A DNA stretch of 64,000 bases from Persephonella sp. KM09-Lau-8 (GTDB lineage: Bacteria; Aquificota; Aquificia; Aquificales; Hydrogenothermaceae). A model generated the notes under the pieces. The model was not told the origin of the DNA. It ran no database searches and saw nothing but the letters and a program-made list of their open reading frames with translations. Positions 46,481 through 55,290 of this stretch are shown here, piece by piece. The stretch spans positions 1,364,001 through 1,428,000 of the forward strand of contig NZ_JNLL01000001.1 in NCBI RefSeq assembly GCF_000703085.1. Reading direction: 5' to 3'. The position numbers and the translations under genes are program-made. Position 1 is the stretch's first letter. The number at the start of each line of letters is the position of its first letter.

Positions 46481-46939
46481 ATGAAAAGGAGAGATTTTCT
46501 TAAAGTAGCCGCTGCCACAGGAGCAGTGATGCTGGTAAGTCCTTCGGTGATGGTAGATAGCTTTCAGGCCAGAGCTGAGCTGAGGAAAAGAAGTTTTGAG
46601 GAAGCTTTAAAGGAAATCACAAAAGGTAAAACACCTGTAGAATCCAAAGAAGTAAAGCTCATAGCACCATCAATTGCAGAAAATGGTGCAGTAGTTCCAA
46701 TTAAAGTTGAGGTGGCAAAACCAATAGAAGATGTAAAGGCAATTCATATCTTCGCAGACAAGAACCATGACCCCTGGTCGTGTAGCATCCATTTTACGCC
46801 GCAAAATGGAAGACCTTATTTTGCAACAAGGATAAGACTGGCTAAGACAATGAATGTTTATGCCGTTGCCGAGCTTAAAGATGGCTCATTTATCATGGCC
46901 AAAAAGCCAATCAAAGTAACAATCGGTGGATGTGGATAA
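46481..46939 (+). CDS. soxY: SoxY, sulfur-carrier subunit
   Basis: 152 residues. A Tat signal (MKRRDFLKVAAATGAVMLVS) exports it folded. The immunoglobulin-like SoxY domain follows, with NHDPWSCSIHFTPQNG and YFATRIRLAKTMNVYAVAEL. The C-terminus is VTIGGCG, carrying the substrate-binding Cys on the GGCGG swinging arm, here with the last Gly missing. With SoxZ it holds the sulfur intermediates of thiosulfate oxidation. Confidence 0.94.
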   Translation: MKRRDFLKVAAATGAVMLVSPSVMVDSFQARAELRKRSFEEALKEITKGKTPVESKEVKLIAPSIAENGAVVPIKVEVAKPIEDVKAIHIFADKNHDPWSCSIHFTPQNGRPYFATRIRLAKTMNVYAVAELKDGSFIMAKKPIKVTIGGCG

Positions 46940-46961
46940 AAAATGAAAGGAGGAAATAAAA

Positions 46962-47291
46962 ATGGGTAGAACAGCATTAATCAAAGTAAAACCAAGAAGA
47001 TATAAAAAAGGAGACATAATCAGGATAGATTCGGTGATTATGCATCCTATGCACACAGGTTTAGTAAAAGATAAGAAAACAGGGAAAATCATCCCTGCCC
47101 ACTATATAAACAAGGTAGAAGTTTATTACGGAAATGACCTTGTTACAACAATTGATGTTAATGCCTCTGTAAGTGCGAATCCATACTTTTCCTTTTATCT
47201 AAAGGCAGATAAAGCAGCTCCATTAAAAATGGTATGGAAGGACAATAAAGGAGAAGTTACAGAGAAGACTATTCAGATTAAACCACAATAG
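46962..47291 (+). CDS. soxZ: SoxZ, SoxY partner
   Basis: A 109-residue soluble protein without a signal peptide, expected to be co-exported with SoxY. It begins MGRTALIKVKPRRYKKGDII and has the family motifs HPMHTGLVKDKKTGKIIPAH, VYYGNDLVTTIDVNASVSAN and PYFSFYLKAD. Length and motifs are normal. AAAGGAGGAAATAAAA precedes the ATG. Confidence 0.95.
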   Translation: MGRTALIKVKPRRYKKGDIIRIDSVIMHPMHTGLVKDKKTGKIIPAHYINKVEVYYGNDLVTTIDVNASVSANPYFSFYLKADKAAPLKMVWKDNKGEVTEKTIQIKPQ

Positions 47292-47302
47292 GAGGTTTAA
47301 AG

Positions 47303-48103
47303 ATGAAACTCAAATATATTGGTATGCTTGGCTTATGTATAGGTCTTACCTCTGGTGTTATCGCAGAGGAGGCAGGTCAGGCAATATCTGAGGAAGACTG
47401 GAAGTTGTATCAGGAAGGAATCAATCCGGGAGAAGTTTTTGCAGAAGAGGTTGGAGGGAGTCTGTTTGAAAAACCAATGGGTCCTAAAAATATATCCTGT
47501 GCCTCATGCCATACGAAAAATGGTGCAGTTGAAGACCGAGTAGCAACGGCAGCGGCTTATTATCCTAAATATGATAAAGATGCAGGAATGATAATCAATC
47601 TGGAGCAGAGAATACAGATATGCCAGAGCAAACATATGGATATGAAACCTTTCTCCCTAAAAAGTAAAGAAAATACAGCCCTTACAACATATCTCTACTA
47701 TCTGGCACAGGGAACAAAAATTAATGTTGATACAAAATCTCCTATAGCAAAGGAATACCTGAAATACGGCAGATACATATTTACTTTGAAAAGAGGTGTA
47801 AGAAATCTATCCTGTCAGGTATGCCATGAATTTGCAGCAGGAAAAGTTCTTAGAATGCAACATCTAAAACCCCTTGGATTTGAATATAACGGAATAAAAG
47901 GAACCACTGCCGCAGACCACTGGCCTGCTTTCAGAATGACCAAAAACAAAGTTCAGACACTTCAACAGAGATTTCAGGGATGTCAGAAACAGGGAGGTCA
48001 GAAAAAACTGCCCCTTGGTTCAAAAGAGATGGTTGCCCTTGAACTATACGTAAAATCACTTTCCAACGGAGCAGAACTTAAAACTCCTGGGTTAAGGAGA
48101 TAG
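47303..48103 (+). CDS. soxA: SoxA, dihaem cytochrome c
   Basis: 266 residues with a signal peptide (YIGMLGLCIGLTSGVIAEE). There are two haem motifs, CASCH (about 66) and CQVCH (about 173), and the C-terminal Cys in RFQGCQKQGG at about 227, which in SoxA is the persulfide ligand of the active-site haem. It is the catalytic half of SoxAX, joining thiosulfate to SoxY. The presence of both haems puts it in the dihaem SoxA class. It is 11 bases after soxZ and 10 before soxB. Confidence 0.94.
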   Translation: MKLKYIGMLGLCIGLTSGVIAEEAGQAISEEDWKLYQEGINPGEVFAEEVGGSLFEKPMGPKNISCASCHTKNGAVEDRVATAAAYYPKYDKDAGMIINLEQRIQICQSKHMDMKPFSLKSKENTALTTYLYYLAQGTKINVDTKSPIAKEYLKYGRYIFTLKRGVRNLSCQVCHEFAAGKVLRMQHLKPLGFEYNGIKGTTAADHWPAFRMTKNKVQTLQQRFQGCQKQGGQKKLPLGSKEMVALELYVKSLSNGAELKTPGLRR

Positions 48104-48113
48104 GGAGGCAAAG

Positions 48114-49853
48114 ATGAATTTAACAAGAAGGGATTTTCTTGAGCTTGCGGCAATAGCCGGTTTATCGCTGGCAAGTGGTAATGCCCTTGCACAATTAAGC
48201 AAACTTTCACCTGAAAAATTAATGGAATTTAAACCTGTAGGTAATGTAACACTGCTGCATATATGCGACATGCATGCCCATCTCAAGCCATTATACTGGA
48301 GAGAACCATCAACCCTTTTATCTCATCCATCCCTTGTAGGAAATCCCGGATTTTTATGCGGTGAGGCTTATTTGAAATATTACGGTATAAAGCCAGGAAC
48401 ACTAAGAGCTTACTTTGATACCTATATTGATTTTCCTGAACTTGCCCATAAATACGGGAAAATGGGTGGTGTTGCTTATATGGCAACCCTTGTAAAACAG
48501 ATAATTGCAGAAAGAGGCAAAGATAAAGTTCTGTTTATGGATTCAGGGGATACATGGCAGGGCACAGCTGTTGCACTGTTTACAAAGGCAAAGGCAATAG
48601 TAGATGTCCAGAATGCTCTCGGAATAGATGTTATGGTGGGACACTGGGAGTTCACATACGGCAAAGAAAGGGTTCAGGAATTGGTTGAGAACCACCTTAA
48701 AGCTGATTTTATAGCCCAGAATATTTCTGACCAGATGTGGGAAGAATTAGTATTTTCTCCTTATGTAATAAAAGAGGTTGGCGGTGTAAAAATAGGAATT
48801 ATAGGAAATGCATTCCCATACACACCGATTGCAAATCCTAAACAGTTTACAGAAGGCTGGAGTTTTGGTATTCAGCCTGAAAGACTCCAGCAGTTTGTAG
48901 ATGAGCTTAGAAACCAGAAAAAAGTTGACCTTGTTGTTTTACTTTCCCATGATGGTTTCGCATTAGACCAGGCATTAGCAAAAATGGTAAAAGGAATAGA
49001 CATAATATTCAGTGGCCATACCCATGACCCATCTCCAAAACCGATTTTTGTCAATAACACTATGATTGTTATTGCTGGGTCACACGGTAAATATTTAGGC
49101 AGATTAGACCTTGATGTAAAAAACGGCAAGATTAGAAAGTGGAATTACAAACTGATACCAATAGCTTCCAACTTTATCAAACCTGACCCTGATATGCAAA
49201 AACTTGTTGAGTCTATATACAAACCTTATGAGAAAAAACTTTCACAAAAACTGGCTAAAACAGAACAGATCCTATACAAGAGGGACACATTCTACTCAAC
49301 ATTTGACAGGGTAATTAGCGAGGCAATCAAAGAAGAAACAGATGCAGAAATAGTATTCACTCCTGGATATCGCTGGGGAACAACAATCTTACCCGGTGAA
49401 GATATAACAGTTGATAATGTTTATGAGATGACAGCCATTACATATCCAGATGTTTACACATTTGAGATGACAGGTGAAAAACTGAAAATGATTCTGGAAG
49501 ATGTTGCAGACAACGTATTTAACAAAAATCCACTTTATCAACAAGGTGGAGATATGAGCAGACTATTAGGAGTTGAGTATGAGATTAAACTGGGGGCACC
49601 TGCAGGTAAAAGACTCAGGAATATTAAAGTAAACGGTAAAGATTTAGACCCAAAAAGGTCTTATGTGATATCAGCATGGGGTGGAAATCTCTACAAAGCA
49701 GGAACAAAGGTAAGACCAGAGCACAGACCTGTCTATGATATTGTAATTGACTATTTAAAAAGACATAAAACGGTTAATCCACCACTCCAGTCAAACGTTA
49801 AAGTGCTGGATGTGAAATGTGGATGTCCACGAAAAGGAGGTATATGCACTTGA
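48114..49853 (+). CDS. soxB: SoxB, Mn-dependent sulfate thiohydrolase
   Basis: 579 residues with a Tat signal (RRDFLELAAIAGLSLASGNA). The 5'-nucleotidase-like metallophosphoesterase domain has LHICDMHAHLKPLYW, MDSGDTWQGTA, VGHWEFTYG, LLSHDGFALD and FSGHTHDP. The C-terminal nucleotidase domain follows. It hydrolyses the SoxY-bound sulfone to release sulfate. No soxCD follows in this window, so the last sulfur atom may be handed to another route. Its stop overlaps the next gene. Confidence 0.96.
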   Translation: MNLTRRDFLELAAIAGLSLASGNALAQLSKLSPEKLMEFKPVGNVTLLHICDMHAHLKPLYWREPSTLLSHPSLVGNPGFLCGEAYLKYYGIKPGTLRAYFDTYIDFPELAHKYGKMGGVAYMATLVKQIIAERGKDKVLFMDSGDTWQGTAVALFTKAKAIVDVQNALGIDVMVGHWEFTYGKERVQELVENHLKADFIAQNISDQMWEELVFSPYVIKEVGGVKIGIIGNAFPYTPIANPKQFTEGWSFGIQPERLQQFVDELRNQKKVDLVVLLSHDGFALDQALAKMVKGIDIIFSGHTHDPSPKPIFVNNTMIVIAGSHGKYLGRLDLDVKNGKIRKWNYKLIPIASNFIKPDPDMQKLVESIYKPYEKKLSQKLAKTEQILYKRDTFYSTFDRVISEAIKEETDAEIVFTPGYRWGTTILPGEDITVDNVYEMTAITYPDVYTFEMTGEKLKMILEDVADNVFNKNPLYQQGGDMSRLLGVEYEIKLGAPAGKRLRNIKVNGKDLDPKRSYVISAWGGNLYKAGTKVRPEHRPVYDIVIDYLKRHKTVNPPLQSNVKVLDVKCGCPRKGGICT

Positions 49854-50470
49854 TTAAAAAAGTATTCTCTATGGTTTTGTTAATAGGACTGCTGTTAAAC
49901 CTTACTGGCTGCGTGACAGCTATGGAATGGTCTACCAGAGATGAGGATGATGATGAATATATACCACCTAAAAAAGTGGTTGCAACAAAAGAAAAACCTC
50001 AGAAAACATCTAAAAACCATAGGGGATACAACCCTGCTCCTGTTGATGAAGAGGAAGAAGAGATCCCTGACATATACGAATCAACAGTTAACATGAGCAT
50101 GGAAGAGGCAGATCTCCTGATAAAATCTGCCCTTGAAGAAGCAAATTTCAAAATTATTAAAGTTTCCCATGTAACAAAAGGTATGGAGGAGCAGGGAAGA
50201 AAGGATTTCTGGAAAGATATGAATATATATCTGATATGCAAATTATCAGATGGTTATTTTGTTCTCAGGCACAATCCCCAGCTTGTAGGATTTTGTCCAT
50301 ACAGGCTTTACACATACAGAAATAAAGATGGCCTTCTAATTATAGGAATGGTAAAGCCCTCAATAGCAATAAGATATATGGGAAATCCTGACCTTAAGGC
50401 TATTGAGATCCTTAAAAGACATGATATGCAGCTAAAAAAAATAATAGATGAGATTACTTCTAAATATTGA
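49844..50470 (+). CDS. DUF302-like lipoprotein in the sox operon
   Basis: About 206-208 residues. It has a lipoprotein signal (LLLNLTGC) and an acidic, low-complexity linker (DEDDDEYIPP, DEEEEEIPDI). The DUF302-like domain (about 90-205) has MSMEEADLLIKSALEEANF, IYLICKLSDGYFVL, GFCPYRLYTY and IAIRYMGNPDLKAIEILKRH. The start is ATG 49844 or, with better 9-base spacing from GGAGG, TTG 49850. The TTG overlaps the soxB stop as TTGA. Function unknown, but it is locked into the sox transcript. Confidence 0.8.
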   Translation: MHLIKKVFSMVLLIGLLLNLTGCVTAMEWSTRDEDDDEYIPPKKVVATKEKPQKTSKNHRGYNPAPVDEEEEEIPDIYESTVNMSMEEADLLIKSALEEANFKIIKVSHVTKGMEEQGRKDFWKDMNIYLICKLSDGYFVLRHNPQLVGFCPYRLYTYRNKDGLLIIGMVKPSIAIRYMGNPDLKAIEILKRHDMQLKKIIDEITSKY

Positions 50471-50484
50471 GGAGGTTTAGAGAG

Positions 50485-51738
50485 ATGAAAAAAGTTGGTT
50501 TAACAGTGGCATCATTAACAGCAGTGGCATTAATAACAGGGACAGCAAATGCCGGTCCTAAGTTCTACTTTGGAGAAGGTAAAGACCTGGAGATTTTCCT
50601 TATGGGACAGATATGGGGCATTTACGGAACAAATGTTGATGTACCCGGTGCAACAGGACTGAAGGAGAACAAAGGAGATATATACATCAGAAGAGGTAGA
50701 TTTGGATTTAAAGGACATCTTATGAAAAATCTGTCTTGGAAGATTTGGTTTGCCCACGACAACCTTGGTAGAGATGACCTAAACCCTGTTGATATTGCAA
50801 GGGGTGCTGTAAAAACTACGGGACTTACATACTCAAAATTTGAGGTCTGGGATGCCTATTTCACATGGTCTTATGATAAAACATGGGCAAACTTCTCTTT
50901 AGGATACTTTAGACCACAAATAGGAAAAGAAAGTATCACATCAGGTTTTGCAGTCTTATCCTTTGAAAAAGGACTTCCAAACTTCTATGTAAGAAGACAT
51001 ATTATTGGGAAACCAGATAAAGGAGATAATGAAGTCCTTGGAAGATCTTCAGTAAACGGAAGAATATTCCTTATAAACTGGGGTGGTCTTTATAAATCGC
51101 AGGGCTGGAGCCTTAACTGGAACCTTGGTGTAGGTGACAATCAGAATTACACAGATTCTAAAAACTGGTCTCCTTTAGTGTCTGCAAGAGTTGCCGTTTC
51201 AATCGGGGACCCGGAAATGAAAAAATACAAATTAGGCTATAAGCAAACATATTTTGGAAAAAGGCATGGTATCACTTTAGGCTTAAACTATGCTCATCAG
51301 GGAGAAGGTATTGATAGAAAGGCTGGTAGCAGCGGAAAGGAATTTGACAAAAATGAAATGTATGGTGCAGATATACTTGCAAACTACGGTCCTGTAGATT
51401 TTGTGGCTGAATATGATATTCTCAAAAGAGACTGGTCTGATGGCACAGATTATACAGATAAAGTCTGGCAAATAAAAGCAGCCTATAACTTTAAACTTGG
51501 GAATGGTCAGATAGTTCAACCTGCAGTATCTTACGGTGTATTTGATCCTGACAACAATGGAAATTCCATTTATAAGAAAAAGAAAAATACAAACTGGGAT
51601 GTTGGTATAAACTGGTATATCCAAAAACAAAGGGCAAAAGTAATTCTCCATTATACTTCCGGAAAAGTTGAAAACTATAGAAATGGACAGGATGCAAAAG
51701 CTTCTTATGTAGGCCTTGGATTCCAGTTCAAAATTTAA
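50485..51738 (+). CDS. Outer-membrane porin (phosphate-selective porin O/P-like)
   Basis: 417 residues with a signal peptide (VALITGTANA, cut near 26) and alternating beta strands of a 16- to 18-strand barrel (FYFGEGKDLEIFLMGQIWGI start, ASYVGLGFQFKI end with terminal aromatic strand). Basic residues are frequent in the loops. It could admit anionic sulfur compounds such as thiosulfate; this is inferred from its place in the sox operon. ATG 50485 follows GGAGGTTTAGAGAG. An in-frame start at 50467 would precede that site. Confidence 0.88.
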   Translation: MKKVGLTVASLTAVALITGTANAGPKFYFGEGKDLEIFLMGQIWGIYGTNVDVPGATGLKENKGDIYIRRGRFGFKGHLMKNLSWKIWFAHDNLGRDDLNPVDIARGAVKTTGLTYSKFEVWDAYFTWSYDKTWANFSLGYFRPQIGKESITSGFAVLSFEKGLPNFYVRRHIIGKPDKGDNEVLGRSSVNGRIFLINWGGLYKSQGWSLNWNLGVGDNQNYTDSKNWSPLVSARVAVSIGDPEMKKYKLGYKQTYFGKRHGITLGLNYAHQGEGIDRKAGSSGKEFDKNEMYGADILANYGPVDFVAEYDILKRDWSDGTDYTDKVWQIKAAYNFKLGNGQIVQPAVSYGVFDPDNNGNSIYKKKKNTNWDVGINWYIQKQRAKVILHYTSGKVENYRNGQDAKASYVGLGFQFKI

Positions 51739-51757
51739 AATTTCTGGAGGCTAAAAG

Positions 51758-52276
51758 ATGAGAAAATTTCTTACTGTTTTTTTGCTTTTGATAAGTTTAA
51801 ACCTGATAACTTTAGCAGAAGAAAAAAATACAAAAAAATCCCCTCCCCAGAAACTCAGTTCCGGGGAAGGATTCATAATCTATAAGGTAGAGATGGATGC
51901 AGATGAGGCCGTCCAGATTTTAATGGAAAATCTAAAAGCCCACCAGTTGACTGTAGTGGATATAACAGACCCATCTGCCCCATTAAGTAATAATATTAAG
52001 ATATTTCCTGATTTTGACAAACTAAAGGTGTCTTATATTCAGAACATACTTGTAACCAGTATAACAACCCTTTATAAGATTTTTACCGTTGACCCTAACG
52101 CTATGGTTTTATCTCCATGGGTTGTGTCCATATACCAGTATGAAGATGATGATTATAGCTATATTGTCAGAACAAAATCTCATCTTCTCCTAAAAGGCAC
52201 ATCTCACCCTGAAGTGATAAAAGCTGTAAAAGAATTGGAATCACGAATAGATGCGGCAATTGCCGACCTGCTGTAA
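51758..52276 (+). CDS. DUF302-like secreted protein, last gene of the sox operon
   Basis: 172 residues with a signal peptide (FLTVFLLLISLNLITLAEE). A domain like DUF302 follows, with FIIYKVEMDADEAVQILMEN, ILVTSITTLYKIFTVDPN and MVLSPWVVSIYQYEDDD. It is probably related to the lipoprotein at 49844, with the porin between them, so the two may be envelope partners in sulfur oxidation. Function unknown. Transcription meets murE head-on 8 bases later. Confidence 0.8.
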   Translation: MRKFLTVFLLLISLNLITLAEEKNTKKSPPQKLSSGEGFIIYKVEMDADEAVQILMENLKAHQLTVVDITDPSAPLSNNIKIFPDFDKLKVSYIQNILVTSITTLYKIFTVDPNAMVLSPWVVSIYQYEDDDYSYIVRTKSHLLLKGTSHPEVIKAVKELESRIDAAIADLL

Positions 52277-52284
52277 GCCTGAGC

Positions 52285-53778
52285 TTAGCACTTTTCCTGT
52301 GCAGTGGCCTGTGCTGCTGCCTTTTTTAAATATTTCTCTGCAACTTCTTTATCATCAAAATGGACAGTCTTATTTCCGATTATCTGGTATGTTTCATGCC
52401 CTTTCCCTGCTATCAGAATAATATCCCCTTTTTCTGCCATATTAATTGCCTTTTCTATAGCCTTTTCCCTATCAATTTCAACAAAAATATTTTTTTCAGA
52501 AGTTAATCCTGTTTTTATATCCCTGATAATATCCATAGGGTCTTCTGAGCGGGGATTATCCGAGGTTATGATTACTATATCTGATAGTCTTTGTGCTACC
52601 TTCCCCATTAATGGTCTTTTTTCCCTGTCCCTGTCACCACCTGCACCAAATACTGTGATAACTCTTTTTTCTTTTATTTTGTTTATGCTTTTTAAAACAT
52701 TTTCCAGTGCATCAGGAGTATGAGCATAATCAATAATAACTTTAATGCCATTTTCTTCTACAACCTCAAACCTACCCCTTACAGGCTTTATAGAAAGTGC
52801 TTTTTCAATAAAAAACTCAATAGGCATTCCTAATTTTATAAGCGTTAGCAGTGCAGCTGCCATGTTGTAGACATTAAAATCTCCAAGTAGCGATGTTTTT
52901 ATACTAAATCTTTTTCCTTTATACTCAAAATCTATACAGGTCTGGCTCTGACATTGCTTATAATCCAATATTTTTAGGTCGGCCTGAGGGTTTTTACCAT
53001 AGGAAACGGTATTTGGGAATTCTTTTATCAGTCTTTTTCCGTGGTTATCATCTGCATTGATAACGGCTGGTTTTTCTGGAGATAACTGTTCAAACAGCCT
53101 TCTCTTAGCCAGAAAATATTCCTCCAGTGTTTTGTGGTAATCCAGATGGTCATGGGAAAGATTTGTAAAAACTGCAGCATCAAATTCAGTACCATATACT
53201 CTATACTGGTCTAAGGCATGGGAGGAAATTTCTGCAACCACAAACTCTGCACCCTCTTTCCTGAATCTGTCCAGTAAACTAAACCACTGAATAGCATCTG
53301 GGGTGGTTCTACCTTCTGAGATAACCTTGTCCCCAATCTTATAGCCGGTTGTGCCGATAATCCCGGTTTTTTTGCCATAAGCTTCTAAAAACTGGGCTAT
53401 TATATGGGAAGTTGTTGTTTTTCCGTTTGTTCCTGTTATTCCGATGATTTTTAGTTTTTTATCCGGATAACCATAAAATTTCCGTGCAGTTTCGGCCTGA
53501 GTTATTCTTGTATTTTCCACCAGGATAATGTTTATCTGTGGATACTCGTTTTTAAGGCTTTGTGCAATATTTTTATCCTGAACAACAATTGTGGTGGCTC
53601 CTTTTTTTATAGCATCAGAGATAAATTTATGTCCATCGGCAGTTGTTCCTTTAATGGCAAAAAATACAGAGCCTTCCTTTACATTCCGGGAATTATTTTC
53701 CAGAGATAAAACAGGTTTATCATTTCCCTTATGAAAAATCTGTTTTTCTTCAAAAATTTCTTTTAGTTTCTTTTCCAT
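52285..53778 (-). CDS. murE: UDP-N-acetylmuramoylalanyl-D-glutamate--2,6-diaminopimelate ligase
   Basis: A 497-residue Mur ligase. The ATP loop is IIGITGTNGKTTTSHIIAQF. The Mur central and C-terminal domains have FTNLSHDHLDYHKT, VIIDYAHTPDALENVL and GAGGDRDREKRPLMG. The SDNPRSEDP motif has the Arg that recognises meso-diaminopimelate, so the peptidoglycan is probably mDAP-type. It adds the third residue of the stem peptide. Other mur genes are not adjacent. Confidence 0.96.
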   Translation of the reverse strand: MEKKLKEIFEEKQIFHKGNDKPVLSLENNSRNVKEGSVFFAIKGTTADGHKFISDAIKKGATTIVVQDKNIAQSLKNEYPQINIILVENTRITQAETARKFYGYPDKKLKIIGITGTNGKTTTSHIIAQFLEAYGKKTGIIGTTGYKIGDKVISEGRTTPDAIQWFSLLDRFRKEGAEFVVAEISSHALDQYRVYGTEFDAAVFTNLSHDHLDYHKTLEEYFLAKRRLFEQLSPEKPAVINADDNHGKRLIKEFPNTVSYGKNPQADLKILDYKQCQSQTCIDFEYKGKRFSIKTSLLGDFNVYNMAAALLTLIKLGMPIEFFIEKALSIKPVRGRFEVVEENGIKVIIDYAHTPDALENVLKSINKIKEKRVITVFGAGGDRDREKRPLMGKVAQRLSDIVIITSDNPRSEDPMDIIRDIKTGLTSEKNIFVEIDREKAIEKAINMAEKGDIILIAGKGHETYQIIGNKTVHFDDKEVAEKYLKKAAAQATAQEKC

Positions 53779-53814
53779 GGCATAATTATCTTAAAAAATA
53801 TACAGGAAAAATTT

Positions 53815-54425
53815 ATGAACTTTCTTTTTCATATCTACCTTTCGAAAGATGACCCTGAAGAAATGATAGGAAATTTTCTTGGGGATTTTGTGAAAGCCGG
53901 TCAGGAAGATATTTTTCCGGAAAAAATTAAAAAAGGAATTCTGCTCCACAGAAAAATAGATGCTTTCTCAATGAGAAATAGCATTTTCAAAAACAGCAAA
54001 AACAGATTTCCCAAGGAAATAAAAAGATACTCAGGAATAGCCGTTGATGTGATATATGACCATTTTTTAGCAAAACATTTTTCTAAAGTGGCAGGTGAAG
54101 ATTTACTTGAATTTACCCAAAATTTTATGAGCTTCTTTCACCAATTGAGCCAAAACCAGGGCGTCTAAAGGATATATTTCCATTTTTAAAAAGTGAAAAC
54201 TGGCTTTACAGATACAGAGAGCCTGAATATATAGATTTTGTTTTCAAAAGAATATCAAACAGATTTAAAAGGGATAGCAATCTAAGCCACTGCTACCCGA
54301 TTTTCAGGCAAAACTATGACAAATTTGAACAAGATTTCTGGCAATTCCTACCACAAATAGAAGAATATGTTAAATCTCTAACAGTTTCTCAATCGTCAGT
54401 TTCACACTCTCACCTAAGGCTATAA
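53815..54425 (+). pseudogene. Acyl-carrier-protein phosphodiesterase-like gene (AcpH/DUF479), frameshifted
   Basis: The first frame gives MNFLFHIYLSKDDPEEMIGN, FLGDFVKAG, GILLHRKIDAFSMRN and YSGIAVDVIYDHFLAKHF, as in AcpH, then stops at 54168. The frame one base back continues as FYELLSPIEPKPGRLKDIFP, ENWLYRYREPE and YPIFRQNYDKFEQDFWQFLP up to TAA 54423, completing a normal ~200-residue protein. The crossover fits the A AAT TTT heptamer near 54119-54125. It could be a lost T, or -1 slippage. The last 56 bases overlap the convergent deacetylase-family gene. Confidence 0.78.
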
Positions 54426-55290
54426 TGTTGTATCCACCTTCCAACATAAATAAAAATGGAACATCTGCCGTTTTTAAAATATTCTCAACAATCTTTCCTA
54501 TTCCTTCTGTAGAAACTTCAAGAAGTGTCAATGGGTCGTCCATATGAAGGTCATATCCAGCAGAAACCAGTATTATATCTGGTTTAAACTTTTCTACCAG
54601 TGGGGGAAGCTCCTCCGAATATACTTTTAGATAAACATCATCCCCTGTCCCTGCTGGCAGAGGAACATTATATGTATATCCGTATCCTTTTCCTTTACCT
54701 TTTTCCTCTTTTGAGCCTGTTCCTGGATAAAATGGATATTGATGGGTTGAGAAATAAAAAACTGTATCATCTTCATAAAAAGCTTTCTGGGTTCCATTTC
54801 CATGGTGGGCATCAAAATCAATTATAAAAACCTTTTCAAATCCCTGTTTCTGTGCATATCTGGCGGCAATTGCTATATTGTTGAATATACAAAATCCCAT
54901 TGCCTTGGCATACTCGGCATGGTGTCCCGGTGGTCTAACAGCAGCAAAAACTCTTTCAACCTCTCCATTTTTTATTCTGTCTATTGCTTCCAGCCCTGCC
55001 CCTGCCGCATACATTGCAGCTTCATAGCTAAAAATTGAACATCTTGTATCAGGGTCTAAATAGGTTCCCCCTGCAGAGCATAAATCCATAATCTCCTGTG
55101 GATAATAAGGGTCATGAACCATTGCAATATCTTTTGCTGTGGCTTTTCTGGGTTTTATATGAATTAGCTTGTCCTTTATTAAATCCACATACTCATTAAT
55201 TGCCTCAAGTCTGTGGTGGTTTTCAGGATGTCCTTCCCCTGTATCATGCTTCAGATAAATAGGGTCGTATATATATCCTACCTTTCTCAT
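54370..55290 (-). CDS. Histone deacetylase / acetoin utilisation family protein
   Basis: A 306-residue arginase-deacetylase-fold Zn enzyme. Motifs: GHPENHHRLEAI, VRPPGHHAEYAKAMGFCIFN, VFIIDFDAHHGNGTQKAFYE, FFSTHQYPFYPGTG, LVSAGYDLHMDDPLTLLEV and MLEGGYNI. It is in the class II / AcuC / acetylpolyamine amidohydrolase group. It may deacetylate lysines or polyamines; thermophiles use many unusual polyamines, but the substrate cannot be read. Its stop codon lies within the end of the frameshifted AcpH-like gene. Confidence 0.92.
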   Translation of the reverse strand: MRKVGYIYDPIYLKHDTGEGHPENHHRLEAINEYVDLIKDKLIHIKPRKATAKDIAMVHDPYYPQEIMDLCSAGGTYLDPDTRCSIFSYEAAMYAAGAGLEAIDRIKNGEVERVFAAVRPPGHHAEYAKAMGFCIFNNIAIAARYAQKQGFEKVFIIDFDAHHGNGTQKAFYEDDTVFYFSTHQYPFYPGTGSKEEKGKGKGYGYTYNVPLPAGTGDDVYLKVYSEELPPLVEKFKPDIILVSAGYDLHMDDPLTLLEVSTEGIGKIVENILKTADVPFLFMLEGGYNIIALGESVKLTIEKLLEI

